DNA of 64,000 bases from an uncultured Bacteroidales bacterium (lineage in GTDB: Bacteria > Bacteroidota > Bacteroidia > Bacteroidales > UBA4417): NCBI GenBank assembly GCA_903879715.1, contig CAIRMR010000016.1:20595-84594 (forward strand), in the 5' to 3' direction. The notes under the pieces are model-generated. The model made no database searches, was not told the DNA's origin, and saw only the letters and a program-made list of their open reading frames with translations. The position numbers were made by a program, and so were the translations under genes. Positions 47,501 through 58,100 of this stretch are shown piece after piece (within the stretch, counting starts at the first letter, position 1; each line of letters opens with the position of its first letter).

Positions 47501-48748
47501 GAAGTTGAAAAAGCTATATTAGAAATCATCGCAAACAGCATCGGGAAGTTTATCGTAAGGGTGAAATATCTTGAAGAGTTAAAAAAATCCAAAGAAAAAG
47601 CAGAAGAAAGCGACAAGCTGAAATCGGCCTTCCTGGCCAATATGAGCCACGAAATCCGTACCCCGATGAACGGGATACTGGGCTTTGCCGAATTGCTGAA
47701 AACACCAAATCTTTCGGGTGACGAACAAATGGAATACATACGCATTATTAAAAAAAGTGGTGACCGCATGCTCAACATTATCAATGATATTGTTGATATT
47801 TCGAAAATAGAAGCCGGACAGGTGAAAGTTTTCATTTCGGAAACTAAAATAAATGAGCAGACTGACTTCCTGTATTCATTTTTTAAACCTGAAGTTGAAA
47901 AAAAAGGAATTCAGCTTTTGCTTCGTAACGGGTTACATGGAAACGAAGCCATCATTAAAACGGACAAGGAAAAAGTGTATGCCGTTCTGACAAACCTTAT
48001 TAAAAATGCCATAAAATTTACCAGCAAGGGTTCAATAGAAATCGGGTATAAAATTGTTGCTGCAGAGGCGTTGCATGCAACGTCTCTGCTGCAATTTTAT
48101 GTAAAAGACACGGGATTCGGAATTCCTGTGGACAGGCAACATGCCATATTTGATCGTTTTGTTCAGGCTGATATTGCCGACACCAGGGCATTCCAGGGCG
48201 CGGGCCTGGGATTATCCATTTCCAGGGCCTATGTCGAAATGCTGGGCGGCACTATGTGGGTTGAAAGTGAAGAAGGAAAAGGCTCAACATTCTATTTCAC
48301 TATTCCCTATACAGCAGAATCCGAACTAAATCAATCTGATCTGGAAAACAGAATAAATGACGAAAACAACAGTATGAATAAGCTAAAAATTTTAATTGTA
48401 GAGGATGACGAAACTTCCGAAATGCTGATTTCGATCGCAATCAGGACTCTGAGCAAAGAGATCCTGAAAGTGAAATCCGGTACCGCCGCAATTGAAACCT
48501 GCCGTGCCAACCCTGACATCGATTTAATATTGATGGATATAAAAATGCCTGAAATGGACGGATACGAAGCCACAAGGCAAATACGGCAATTCAATAAAGA
48601 AGTATGCATTATCGCCCAGACTGCTTTCGGGCTGGTTGACGAAAAACAAAAAGCAATGGATTCGGGTTGTAATGACTACATTTCGAAGCCCTTAGATATT
48701 GCTTTACTGAAGGGATTAATTCATAAATATTTCACACGGGATATATAA
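44555..48748 (+). CDS. Giant hybrid kinase with N-terminal PocR sensory domain (PocR-PAS x5-GAF-HisKA-HATPase-REC)
   Basis: A 1397-residue protein from the ATG at 44555 (TTG at 44534 less likely). Residues about 20-190 form a PocR ligand-binding domain (LQDLFSDATGVASLITYPDG, then NFCRLCENII and AMQPCLSSGLWDAGVQI); PocR domains bind small organic ligands. Five PAS units follow (about 205-325, 335-450, 455-580, 585-705, 710-825), a GAF (835-1000), HisKA (1020-1085, ANMSHEIRTPMNGILGFAEL), HATPase and a receiver (1275-1390, LILMDIKMPEMDGYEA). It is soluble. Transmitter and receiver are closely similar to those of the next kinase. A near-perfect palindrome lies inside the HATPase coding region at 48057-48094. 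Confidence 0.95.
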   Translation: MNTTAHINNTTKNTVGEIKFSNLFEIEEIQRLQDLFSDATGVASLITYPDGSAITRPSNFCRLCENIIRKTEKGSANCIKSDLYIGSKSASGVAMQPCLSSGLWDAGVQITVDGNHLANWYIGQVRNGETDEKQMLRYADEIGADREDFMAALNEVPVMSVKQFEKVAEMLYAYANELSEKAYYNLLLKIQITEREKVTLQMQESTENLSITLNSIGEAVLTTDKHGLINTLNPVAEKLCGWTKDEAAGKPLTDIFKVIDPQTRKILDNPVIKVLESAQACELTNHTILISRNGTEYHVSDSAAPIIDKNGHISGVVLVFSDITHQYIAQTRIRESEEKFHSLYLNMNEGAALHKMLFDEEGLPYDYTVIETNRAFDIQLGIVGDSIKGKASREAYRTEEPPYFEIYSKVALTGEPTVFESFSPPLNKFFSISVYCPAKGSFATIFEDITQRKKAETTLMESEKKYRNLVSDMQVGILIQGPQAEIIMSNAKALEFLGLSEDQLLGKTSFDPDWNVIHEDGTPFPGPAHPVPQAIASRSAVRDVIMGVYRPGKEDRIWLLVCAEPQMNQDGSVQQVICTFIDISKRKNAESALQKERHLFRNLIDNIPDLIYVKDLQGRKTLANINEVRFTGATSEAEVLGKDDFSFYPNEIAKMYLADDLLVMQSGQSNLNMEGSVIDEKGKKHWLLTSKIPLRDENNQVIGLVGIGRDITDRRISEIALQESEALYRNLVLKMPDGVYKSTPKGKFVDVNPAMVTMLGYPNKEELLAIDIKTQLYFKPSERESLVLQEQLEEMGIYRLKKKDGSEIWVEDHGWYNTDKKGNIIFQEGIMRDITARKLLEDAQKMVLEISEISDRSTSLHVFLAAVHEKLNTITRSDNFFVALYDEESDTYSFPYQLDEIDTLIPEKQYNFRDGYIDFVRKTARTQLITESSRSELLTKNNVKVFGSAPAVWLGVPIKTDTRNKVTGVMAIYDYHNNAPYTEVEKAILEIIANSIGKFIVRVKYLEELKKSKEKAEESDKLKSAFLANMSHEIRTPMNGILGFAELLKTPNLSGDEQMEYIRIIKKSGDRMLNIINDIVDISKIEAGQVKVFISETKINEQTDFLYSFFKPEVEKKGIQLLLRNGLHGNEAIIKTDKEKVYAVLTNLIKNAIKFTSKGSIEIGYKIVAAEALHATSLLQFYVKDTGFGIPVDRQHAIFDRFVQADIADTRAFQGAGLGLSISRAYVEMLGGTMWVESEEGKGSTFYFTIPYTAESELNQSDLENRINDENNSMNKLKILIVEDDETSEMLISIAIRTLSKEILKVKSGTAAIETCRANPDIDLILMDIKMPEMDGYEATRQIRQFNKEVCIIAQTAFGLVDEKQKAMDSGCNDYISKPLDIALLKGLIHKYFTRDI
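48057..48094. repeat. Long near-perfect palindrome inside kinase coding sequence
   Basis: The core arms GCAGAGGCGTTGCA (48062-48075) and TGCAACGTCTCTGC (48076-48089) pair at 13 of 14 positions, the exception being a G-T wobble; pairing extends further on both sides. It encodes the segment VAAEALHATSLLQ between the N and G1 boxes. The paralogous kinase at 48.8 kb has the same length there without the palindrome. Confidence 0.8.
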
Positions 48749-48839
48749 AACGCTTTTCAAAATGCCAAGTATGACTTGTATTTCAGCACGAAACAGGTGT
48801 TTATTTAAAAAACTATTTACAATCTAAAAACTACTATCC

Positions 48840-51800
48840 ATGTTAATAATTAAAAAAGCTATACGTTTTATCTTCGCAGAAGATGAAGATTTTTCCCTGG
48901 AATATCGTCTTTTTCTATCTGCTTTGATTGTAGGAATATTTACCAGTGTATTGGGATCCGTAATAAATTGGATATTGATTACGTCCTTGCCTGCAGTTAT
49001 TGTTCCTTTCTCACTATCCTTTATACTATTTGTCATTTACTACTTTGCCAGGTTTAAAAAGATCATTGAACCCTTTATCGTTCCTGTTATTATTTTAGCT
49101 CTTATCGTTATTTCGATAACATGGATTTTTAATGGCGGCATAAACGGTTCAAATATTATGCCGGGCTTTGTAATTTTGGTCCTGGGACTGATAGTGTTTC
49201 CTGAAAAACTCAAGAAGTATGTACTCATCCTGTTTTTAGTTCTAAATATAATTATTTACCTTATTCAACTCTACAGGCCCGATCTGATTGTAAACTTTCA
49301 GTCGGAAACAGAACGCTGGATCGACTCACTTCTCACCCTGATTTATACTTCCTATTTCATTTACTTAATTATACTATTTGTCCGCAAGCAGTATACCTCT
49401 GAGAAACGCAACGCCGAAGAAGGTGAAAAAAAGTATCGTGCCCTGGTGGACAATGCTTTTGAAGGAATTATAATTATAGACTTTGAAGGTAAAATCCTTT
49501 TTGCCAATCAATCCCTGATCAAAACATTTGAATATGAAAATTTTGATGAAATTATCGGCAACAATGTTTTTCAATATATCGCTCCGGAATCTGTTCCACA
49601 GGCGATTGAAGATCTCACAAATGTTGCCCATGGACAAGAAATAGCAGTGGCAAATTATGGAGGAATTACTTCGAAAGGAAATAAAATATGGTTCGAAAGC
49701 TTTGGAAAAACAATTGAATACGATGGTATTAAAGCTGATTTAATTTCTGTACGCGATATTACCGCAAAACGAAAAGCAGACCAGGAACTTACAAAACTCC
49801 GCAACGCGATTGACCGTTCCGGAGAAGCTGTTTTTATGACCGATAAAGAGGGCCTCTTTACTTTTATCAACCCCGGATTTACATCCATATATGGGTATTC
49901 CGCCCATGAAGTTATTGGCAAAGAAACACCGCGCCTGCTCAAACACGGGATTCTGGCAGATGAGCTATATAACAGCACCTGGCAAACCTTATTGCAGGAG
50001 CAGGAAATAAAGGGAGAACTTAAAAACAAAAGAAAAGACGGTACTATTATAGATATAGAAGGTTCGGCAAATGTTATCCTCGACGAAAACATGAATATGG
50101 TTGGCTCCCTTGGAATTCAGCGGGATATTACCGTGCGGAAACATGCGGAAGCCATATTCAGGGACATCATTGAAAAAAATCCAATGTCGATTCAAATCCT
50201 GGATATGGAAGGGCATACCCTTCAGACAAATTCGGCATACACCCGGCTTTTTGGCGTTAATCCTCCTGCTGACTATTCAATCTTTACCGATAATCAATTA
50301 ATACAACAGGGAGTTGCCGGGTTATTTGAAAAAATGAGAAACGGTGAAGTTGTTTACTTCCCGGATTCATATTTCAATGTGCACGATGTTGACCCTTCTT
50401 ATCCGGATTTACCGGTTTGGATCAAAGCAGTTGGATTCCCCTTAAACAACAGTAATGGAATAGCGGAAAGACTGGTTTTTATGCATGAAAATATTACGGA
50501 ACGCAGGCAGGCGGAAGAAGCATTAAAAAAGAGCGAACACTCCTTGAAAGAAGCCCAGCTTATTGCTCAACTAGGAATATATACCCTTGACTTCGCTTCG
50601 GACAAATGGGAAAGCTCCCAGGTTCTGGATGATATTTTTGGCATTGGTGCTGATTTCGACAGATCTTATGAAGGCTGGAACTCAATTGTTCATCCTGAAT
50701 GGCAGAAAATAATGGATGACTATTTTAAGAATGAAGTAATAGGCACCAAAACAGATTTTGATAAGGAATATCAGATTATACGTAAGAACGACAAGGCTGA
50801 ACGGTGGGTTCACGGAATCGGACGGCTCAAATCTGGTGCGGATAATCAGTTGATTACTATGGTGGGTACCATCCGCGATATAACCGAACGCAAGCATTCG
50901 GAACAGGAATTAACCAAAGCAAAGGAACGCGCCGAAGAAAGCGACCGTCTCAAATCTGCTTTTCTGACCAACATGAGCCACGAAATCCGTACTCCGATGA
51001 ATGGTATACTGGGCTTTTCCGAATTACTTAAAACACCCGGCCTTACAGGAGATCAGCAGAAAGAATATCTCGCTATTATTAAAAAAAGTGGTAACCGCAT
51101 GCTCAATATCATCAACGACATTGTTGATATCTCGAAAATCGAAGCCGGACAAATGCAATTTTCTGTTTCGAAAACAAATCTGAATGAGCAAACCGGAGAT
51201 ATTTACACTTTATTTAAACTTGAAGCCAAAACAAAAGGGCTTAGGTTTACCTGTAAAAACGGCCTTCCCGATGAAAGAGCCATCATTTTAACTGACGGCG
51301 AAAAAGTCTACGCTATTCTTACCAATCTGGTAAAAAACGCGATTAAATACACGGAAAACGGTTCCATAGAATTTGGATATGAAATTGTTACATCAGATCC
51401 GGTGCAGGCAACAAGTCTACTGCAATTTTACGTCAAAGATACGGGAATAGGAATTCCTGCAAACCGTCAGCTAGCCATATTTGATCGGTTTGTTCAGGCC
51501 GATATTGCCGACACACGGGCTTTCCAGGGCGCCGGGCTGGGATTATCCATTTCGAAAGCGTATACCGATATGCTGGAAGGTAAAATATGGGCCGAAAGCG
51601 CAGAAGGTATAGGCTCCACATTTTATTTCAGTATTCCGTTCAACCCGGTACTAAATGAAGACAGGGAACATGAAGTCTTACCTGTGACAATTGCGGATAA
51701 AATTAAAAAATTAAAAATATTGATTGTCGAAGACGACGAAACCTCGGAGGTACTTATCCGCATTGCAGTCCGTAATTTCAGCGATACTATTTTAACAGCT

Positions 51801-52079
51801 GCTACCGGCGTTGAAGCGATTAAACTATGCATGAATAATCCTGACATCGACCTGATCCTGATGGATGTTAAAATGGCAGAAATGGACGGATATGAAGCTA
51901 CAAGGCAAATTCGACTTACGAATAAAGAAGTGAAAATTATTGCTCAAACGGCTTTCGGGATGGAAGGGGATCGCGAAAAAGCCATTGATGCAGGCTGTAA
52001 CGATTATATTTCGAAACCCCTGGATATTTGGATACTGAAGGAGTTAATACAAACGCATTTTGAAACGAGTAATTCATAA
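48840..52079 (+). CDS. Membrane hybrid kinase (six-helix sensor-PAS x4-HisKA-HATPase-REC)
   Basis: A 1079-residue protein. The first 190 residues contain about six transmembrane helices in a compact bundle (LFLSALIVGIFTSVLGSVI, IVPFSLSFILFVIYYFA, IVPVIILALIVISITWIF, GFVILVLGLIVF, YVLILFLVLNIIIYLI, and LLTLIYTSYFIYLIILFV), a MASE-like input of unknown ligand. Four PAS units (about 195-315, 320-440, 440-560, 570-690) lead to HisKA (700-770, TNMSHEIRTPMNGILGFSEL), HATPase (KNAIKYT, DTGIGIP, GAGLGL) and a receiver (LILMDVKMAEMDGYEA, where the usual MPxMDG is MAEMDG). It starts 91 bp after the PocR kinase and is its close paralogue from HisKA onward. Confidence 0.95.
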   Translation: MLIIKKAIRFIFAEDEDFSLEYRLFLSALIVGIFTSVLGSVINWILITSLPAVIVPFSLSFILFVIYYFARFKKIIEPFIVPVIILALIVISITWIFNGGINGSNIMPGFVILVLGLIVFPEKLKKYVLILFLVLNIIIYLIQLYRPDLIVNFQSETERWIDSLLTLIYTSYFIYLIILFVRKQYTSEKRNAEEGEKKYRALVDNAFEGIIIIDFEGKILFANQSLIKTFEYENFDEIIGNNVFQYIAPESVPQAIEDLTNVAHGQEIAVANYGGITSKGNKIWFESFGKTIEYDGIKADLISVRDITAKRKADQELTKLRNAIDRSGEAVFMTDKEGLFTFINPGFTSIYGYSAHEVIGKETPRLLKHGILADELYNSTWQTLLQEQEIKGELKNKRKDGTIIDIEGSANVILDENMNMVGSLGIQRDITVRKHAEAIFRDIIEKNPMSIQILDMEGHTLQTNSAYTRLFGVNPPADYSIFTDNQLIQQGVAGLFEKMRNGEVVYFPDSYFNVHDVDPSYPDLPVWIKAVGFPLNNSNGIAERLVFMHENITERRQAEEALKKSEHSLKEAQLIAQLGIYTLDFASDKWESSQVLDDIFGIGADFDRSYEGWNSIVHPEWQKIMDDYFKNEVIGTKTDFDKEYQIIRKNDKAERWVHGIGRLKSGADNQLITMVGTIRDITERKHSEQELTKAKERAEESDRLKSAFLTNMSHEIRTPMNGILGFSELLKTPGLTGDQQKEYLAIIKKSGNRMLNIINDIVDISKIEAGQMQFSVSKTNLNEQTGDIYTLFKLEAKTKGLRFTCKNGLPDERAIILTDGEKVYAILTNLVKNAIKYTENGSIEFGYEIVTSDPVQATSLLQFYVKDTGIGIPANRQLAIFDRFVQADIADTRAFQGAGLGLSISKAYTDMLEGKIWAESAEGIGSTFYFSIPFNPVLNEDREHEVLPVTIADKIKKLKILIVEDDETSEVLIRIAVRNFSDTILTAATGVEAIKLCMNNPDIDLILMDVKMAEMDGYEATRQIRLTNKEVKIIAQTAFGMEGDREKAIDAGCNDYISKPLDIWILKELIQTHFETSNS

Positions 52080-52104
52080 GCTAAATCAACAGTATAAAAA
52101 CGAA

Positions 52105-55100
52105 ATGGCAAATAAAAACGAGGCTCTGAAATCGCAACAAGAATCTGATTCCCTTATGCAAGAACGTAATAATAACATTGAACAACTGAGTATGGAAAAA
52201 TCAATATCCTTACTGGCTCATGCAATAAGCAGCATCAGCGAATGTGTGAGCATAACCGACATGAATGATCGGGTCATATACGTAAACAAGGCTTTTCTGA
52301 AAACATACAAATTTGAGGGGAATGAGTTAATAGGGAATTCCATCAGTATAGTTCGCTCCCCTAACAATTCTCCGGCATTGACTGAAGTAATCCTTCCAGC
52401 CACACTACAAGGAGGATGGAAGGGCGAATTATTGAACCTGCGCAAGGATGGCAGCGAATTTCCTGTATCTGTATCTACTTCCGTAGTTCGTGACGATACA
52501 GGTGAGCCTATTGCTCTTATTGGAGTTTCAACCGATATAACTGAACGCAAAAAAGCGGAAATGGCTCTAAAGGAAAGCGAAATACAGTATCGCTCGCTAT
52601 TCGAAACTTCGCCATCCGGAATAATTGTTTTCGATGAAAACGGGATTATTATTGAAGCTAATGATGCCTTTTCGAAATCAACACTGTATACTCGGGCTGA
52701 AATTATAAATAGTGACCTCCGCAATTTATCACCCGATGGCAAAACGCATATTGTTGCTGAAAATATTAAGCGGATTCTTGCAGGGGAAACACTCACCCAT
52801 GAAATTGATGTAAAAAGAAAAGATGGTTCAATTCTGCTTTTTATTGTTGGCGAAAAAGCTATTACCTTACCCAACGGGCAACAAGGGATTCTGTCAATTT
52901 CACATGATATCACCGAACAAAAGCAGGCAGAACTGGCTCTTAAAGAGAGTGAAGCCAGGTTCAAAAATATGTTTGAACTCCACAGTGCCATCATGTTACT
53001 TATTGATCCTGAATCAGGATTTATTGTTGATGCCAACAACGCGGCAACCCAATTTTATGGCTATAGCAAATCAGTACTGCAATCCATGAAAATTGAAGAT
53101 ATAAATACTTTATCGGTAGAACAGGTTAAAACAGAACGGGAAAAGGCACGAAACAACAATCTGAATTATTTTGTATTTCAGCATAAGATAGCCACTGGCG
53201 AAGAACGTACCGTTGAAGTGCACTCATCGCCTATCCATTTCCAGGAAAAGCAGATTCTTTTCTCCATTATACACGATATTACAAAGCGCGAACAGGCAGA
53301 AGAAGCCTTAAACTCATCGCAACAGCTTTTGAAAGGAATCATCAATACAATACCTGTGAGGGTATTCTGGAAGGACAGGAATCTGAATTACCTGGGGTGT
53401 AATTCTATATTTTTAAAAGATGCCGGACTTACCGATCAAAATGAAATTATTGGAAAAGATGATTTTATGTTGACCTGGCGAAACCAGGCAGAATTGTACC
53501 GCAGCGACGACAAGGAAGTTATCGAGAGTGGTATAGCAAAACTAAATATTGAAGAACCCCAGACATCTCCTGCCGGGAAAAGTCTTACTCTCCTTACAAA
53601 CAAGCTACCTCTGCGAAATTCGAAAGGTGAAATAAGTGGCATATTGGGTACATACCTTGATATTACCGAACGTAAACAGGCTGAAGTAAAATTGCGCGAA
53701 AGCGAACAACGCTACCGTCAGCTTGTGGAAACTGCCAACGAGGCCATACTGGTTGCGCAGGGAAATAATTTTAAGTTTGCCAATTCAATGGCTTCTGAAT
53801 TATCGGGATATACGGAGACAGAACTTTTATCCATCCCGTTCACTGAATTTATACACCCCGACGATAGGGCGATTGTCGCCGATAACTACATGAAACGTCT
53901 GAAGGATGAAATGTATGATCAACGATACAGCTTCAGGTTTATAGCGAAAGGTAACAACCAGAGATGGGTTGAAATTACAGGAGTTAAAATTGATTGGGAA
54001 GGACAGCCTGCAACCTTAAACTTTGTAATCGATATAACGGCGCGTAAACAAGCTGAAGACGCGCTCATAGAAAGTGAAGACAAATACCGCAATATCTTTT
54101 CGGCCGAGCGTGATTCCCTTTTCATTATCGACAAGGAAACCGGAGCCATACTGGATGTAAACGATTCGGCATGTAACCTTTATGGTTATTCGCGCGACGA
54201 AATGCTGAAATTGAAAAATATTGATATGTCGGCGGAAGTAGCCGAAACAGAAAAGGCAACCAAAGAATTCATTAACAAAATAGACCTTCGTTCTCATAAG
54301 AAGAAAGACGGAACAATATTCCCTGTGGATATTTCGGCCAGCCTTTTTACGTTGAATAGCAAGCCGGTAATCCTGGTTGCCATACGCGATATTACGGATC
54401 GTACTCAAAACGACCGTATTCTGTACGAGAAAAACGAAGAACTTAGTAAAGCCAACGCCGAAAAGGATAAATTCTTTTCCATCATTGCCCACGACCTGCG
54501 TGGGCCTATCGGTGGTTTTATGGGATTAACCGAAAGGATGGCCGAAAGCATGTCGGAAATGACATTAGATGAACTCCAGAATATCGCCAGGGTTATGAAG
54601 AACTCTTCAGCCAATATATACAGCCTGCTCGGAAACCTGCTGGAATGGTCGCGCATGCAACGTGGCCTTACAACCTTCGAACCGGTTTCTTTTACCCTGA
54701 TGCCTAAAATTCACGACATACTGCTAATCACACTCGACTCAGCCACTAAAAAGGAGATTTCAGTCAATTATACTATTGCTGACAACCTGGAAGTTTTCGC
54801 CGACGAAAATATGCTGGCAAGCATTATCCGGAATTTAGTGGCTAATGCTGTGAAGTTTACTCCGCAGAAAGGGAACATAACTGTTTCGGCTGAATCAAAA
54901 GGAGAAAATTTTGTTGAGATTTCGGTAACCGACACCGGAATCGGCATGACTAAAACCATGATCGAAAACCTGTTCAACCTCGATGTAAATACAAGCCGCA
55001 AAGGTACTGACGGGGAACTCAGCACGGGCCTGGGGCTGATGATATGCAAGGATTTTATCGGGAAACACGGAGGTGAATTGTATATTGAAAGCAAATTGGG

Positions 55101-55143
55101 AAAAGGAAGCATGTTTAGTTTTACTCTATGTAAACCGCATTAA
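52105..55143 (+). CDS. Soluble sensor kinase (six PAS-HisKA-HATPase, no receiver)
   Basis: A 1012-residue protein from the ATG at 52105; a TTG at 52060 would overlap the upstream gene by 20 bp and is a weaker choice. A short coiled coil is followed by six PAS/PAC units (about 35-150, 155-275, 280-400, 405-530, 535-650, 655-770) with DITERK- or DITARK-type ends. HisKA has FSIIAHDLRGPIGGFMGL and HATPase has RNLVANAVKFT, DTGIGMT and STGLGLMICKDF. It lacks a receiver, unlike its neighbours. Its transmitter is close to that of the kinase at 61.4 kb (LLGNLLEWSRMQRG in both). It lies 25 bp after one kinase and 35 bp before the next, so shared transcription is likely. Confidence 0.94.
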   Translation: MANKNEALKSQQESDSLMQERNNNIEQLSMEKSISLLAHAISSISECVSITDMNDRVIYVNKAFLKTYKFEGNELIGNSISIVRSPNNSPALTEVILPATLQGGWKGELLNLRKDGSEFPVSVSTSVVRDDTGEPIALIGVSTDITERKKAEMALKESEIQYRSLFETSPSGIIVFDENGIIIEANDAFSKSTLYTRAEIINSDLRNLSPDGKTHIVAENIKRILAGETLTHEIDVKRKDGSILLFIVGEKAITLPNGQQGILSISHDITEQKQAELALKESEARFKNMFELHSAIMLLIDPESGFIVDANNAATQFYGYSKSVLQSMKIEDINTLSVEQVKTEREKARNNNLNYFVFQHKIATGEERTVEVHSSPIHFQEKQILFSIIHDITKREQAEEALNSSQQLLKGIINTIPVRVFWKDRNLNYLGCNSIFLKDAGLTDQNEIIGKDDFMLTWRNQAELYRSDDKEVIESGIAKLNIEEPQTSPAGKSLTLLTNKLPLRNSKGEISGILGTYLDITERKQAEVKLRESEQRYRQLVETANEAILVAQGNNFKFANSMASELSGYTETELLSIPFTEFIHPDDRAIVADNYMKRLKDEMYDQRYSFRFIAKGNNQRWVEITGVKIDWEGQPATLNFVIDITARKQAEDALIESEDKYRNIFSAERDSLFIIDKETGAILDVNDSACNLYGYSRDEMLKLKNIDMSAEVAETEKATKEFINKIDLRSHKKKDGTIFPVDISASLFTLNSKPVILVAIRDITDRTQNDRILYEKNEELSKANAEKDKFFSIIAHDLRGPIGGFMGLTERMAESMSEMTLDELQNIARVMKNSSANIYSLLGNLLEWSRMQRGLTTFEPVSFTLMPKIHDILLITLDSATKKEISVNYTIADNLEVFADENMLASIIRNLVANAVKFTPQKGNITVSAESKGENFVEISVTDTGIGMTKTMIENLFNLDVNTSRKGTDGELSTGLGLMICKDFIGKHGGELYIESKLGKGSMFSFTLCKPH

Positions 55144-55178
55144 ATTACACAAAGGAAATCTTTAAAAAAGTAGGGTCT

Positions 55179-58100
55179 ATGAATTTGATATTTAAATATA
55201 GCTGCCTTCTTTGGGCAGGCATCTTGATGTTTGGCTCAATCAGAGCGCAGCAACCAACTGTTATTGCGCTGCAATTAAACATAAAGCATCAGTTCTGCTT
55301 AGCAGGCAATTACGGTTCCTTTGGAAAATATTTATCAGAAAAAGCCTGGTTTCAGGCTAAGCGTATGCAGGCAAATGATGTGGTTTCTGAAGAAATAACC
55401 GGTTCCGGAATATATACGGAAAAAATACGTTTACTACCTGCGCAGCAAACCCAAACGTTAGTGCTTACAACTTTTATTCAACATTCGCCCCTGGTGGTAT
55501 TGCTATTGCTTATAACCATCATTCTTATTACCGGACCGGGGCTTGCCTTCTTCTATTATACTTCGCGAAAGCTCAAAAAGGAGATTATAAACCGCGCCTT
55601 ACTTGAAAAAGACTTATTAAATAGCGGGGAACATTACAGGGATTTATTCAACAATAACTCTGCGGCTATGGCTGTAATTGAAGATGATTCAGCTATTTCG
55701 ATGGTTAACGATGCCTTTTGCCAGTTGACAGGATTTACCAAAGAGGAGATTACCGGAACAAGCTGGATTCAGCAAATTCCTCCCGGTGATCGCGAACGCA
55801 TGGTGGAATACAATCGCATCAGAATGATTGATCCGGTAAACGCGCCTGACAAATATGATTTTTCATTCTATCATAAAAACGGCGAGATAAAACATTCGAT
55901 CATGTCAGTCACGGTGAAAGAGAATACACGCAAGACGATAGCCTCATTTATTGATATAACGGAACGGATTCGTCTTGAAAAATCACTGCGTGAAAGCGAG
56001 GAGAAATTCAGGGATATGGCTAACCTCCTGCCACAGATTGTTTTCGAAACCGACCTGCAGGGAATGCTTACTTATGTTAATAAACAAGCATTCACTATTT
56101 TAGGATACCCTGAAAATTATGATGTATCAGGGATAAATACACTAAACCTGTATATCCCTGAAGATATCCCAAGAGCCATTAAAAACACTAAACTCAAGCT
56201 GGAAGGAAAACAGGAAGGCAACAATGAATATACCATGCTACGCTACGACGGATCATTGATAAATGTGCTGGTATATTCAAATCCGATTATCCGGGACAGT
56301 AAAACGCTTGGCCTGAGAGGAATAATTGTTGATATTACAGCTATTAAAAACGCGGAGGAAGCACTGCGGGAGGGTGAATACAAATACCGCAAACTTACCG
56401 AAAGCATGAAAGATGTAGTATGGACACTGGATCCGGAAACGATGCGCTTCCTTTATGTCAGTCCTTCGGTTGAAAAACTTCGGGGTTATACCCCTGAGGA
56501 AGTAATAGCTGTTCCTTTCGACGCTGCCCTTACTCCCGAAGGCGCTGCTTATGTGAAAAAGCAGCTGCAGGAAGAAATAAAAAAGTTTATGGATTCCTCC
56601 ATCGATCAGCCGCATTTTACAGTACAGGAACTTGAACAGCCCTGTAAAGACGGATCCAGCGTATGGACGGAAGTAGTAACCAATTTTTATGTGAACAAAA
56701 AAAACAACCATCTGGAGGTGTTGGGAGTTACCCGCGATATCAGCGAGCGCAAACGGACCGAGGATGAACTCCGCGAAAAAGAACTTCAATACCGTAACCT
56801 CGCCGATTCGGGCAGGGCACTTATATGGCGATCCGGGACCGACAAACTGTGTTATTATTTTAATAAAATCTGGCTCGAATTTACCGGGCATACACTGGAA
56901 CAGGAGATGGGCAATGGTTGGGCGGAAGGAGTCCACCCGGATGACCTGGATACATGCCTGAAAATTTATACCACATCATTTGATAAACACGAAGCTTTTG
57001 AGATGGAATACCGCTTACGCCATTCAAGCGGCGAATACCGCTGGTTGCTTGATATAGGAACTCCGAATTTCGATAGTACCAATAAATTCCTGGGTTACAT
57101 AGGCCATTGTTTCGATATTTCCGAACGCAAGCAAGTTGAAGATACGCTTCACGAAACCAACGCCTATCTCGAAAACCTGATAAATTACGCGAATGCGCCC
57201 ATTATAGTTTGGAATCCGCAATTCAGGATCACACGTTTTAATCATGCCTTCGAATCGCTTACCGGCAGACATGAAGCTGAAGTAGTGGGGCAAACTATTG
57301 ACATACTCTTTCCACCAGAACTTGCTGAAAATTCAATGGACCTTATCCGTAAAACATTGAGCGGCGAACGCTGGGAAACAGTAGAAATTGAAATTCTGCA
57401 CCGCGACAGTTCGAAAAAGACCGTGATATGGAATTCGGCTACCGTATTTGCAGCGGATGGGAAAACGCCTGTCGCCACCATAGCGCAGGGACAGGAAATC
57501 ACCAGGCGGGTAAAAGCGGAAAAAGAACTTAAACTTAAAAATGACGAACTTCTAATCCTCAATACTGAAAAAAACAAATACTTCTCTATTATTGCCCACG
57601 ACCTGCGCAGCCCCTTAAGTGGTTTCCTGGGATTAACCCAGATAATGGCTGAAAGATTGCCGCAGCTTACCATGGAAGAGCTTCAAAATATCGCGGCCAA
57701 TATGAGGACCTCGGCTACAAACCTTTTCCGATTGCTCGAAAACCTGCTGCATTGGGCCCGTATCGAACAGGGACTAATTCCTTTCGATCCGAAACTATTT
57801 CATCTGAGCCCTATAATAACGGAAAGTATTGCTATGGCAATTGAACCTGCCAGGAAAAAAGGCATTGAAATAGCATATTCCGTTCCCGATGATTTAACGG
57901 TAGTTGCTGATACCAACATGTTGCAAACCATTATCCGAAACCTGGTTTCGAATGCGGTTAAATTTACCCCTAAAGGCGGTAACATAAGCCTTTCGGCAGA
58001 AATAACCAGCAGTAAAAGTATAAAGATATCCGTTACAGATTCCGGTATCGGGATGAGCAACGATATGATCGAAAATTTATTCCGGCTCCATGTTCAAACC

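Noticed and set aside
52060..52104. TTG start for the six-PAS kinase overlapping the preceding gene
   Set aside because: An ATG at 52105 with normal spacing is available and the extension adds no domain.
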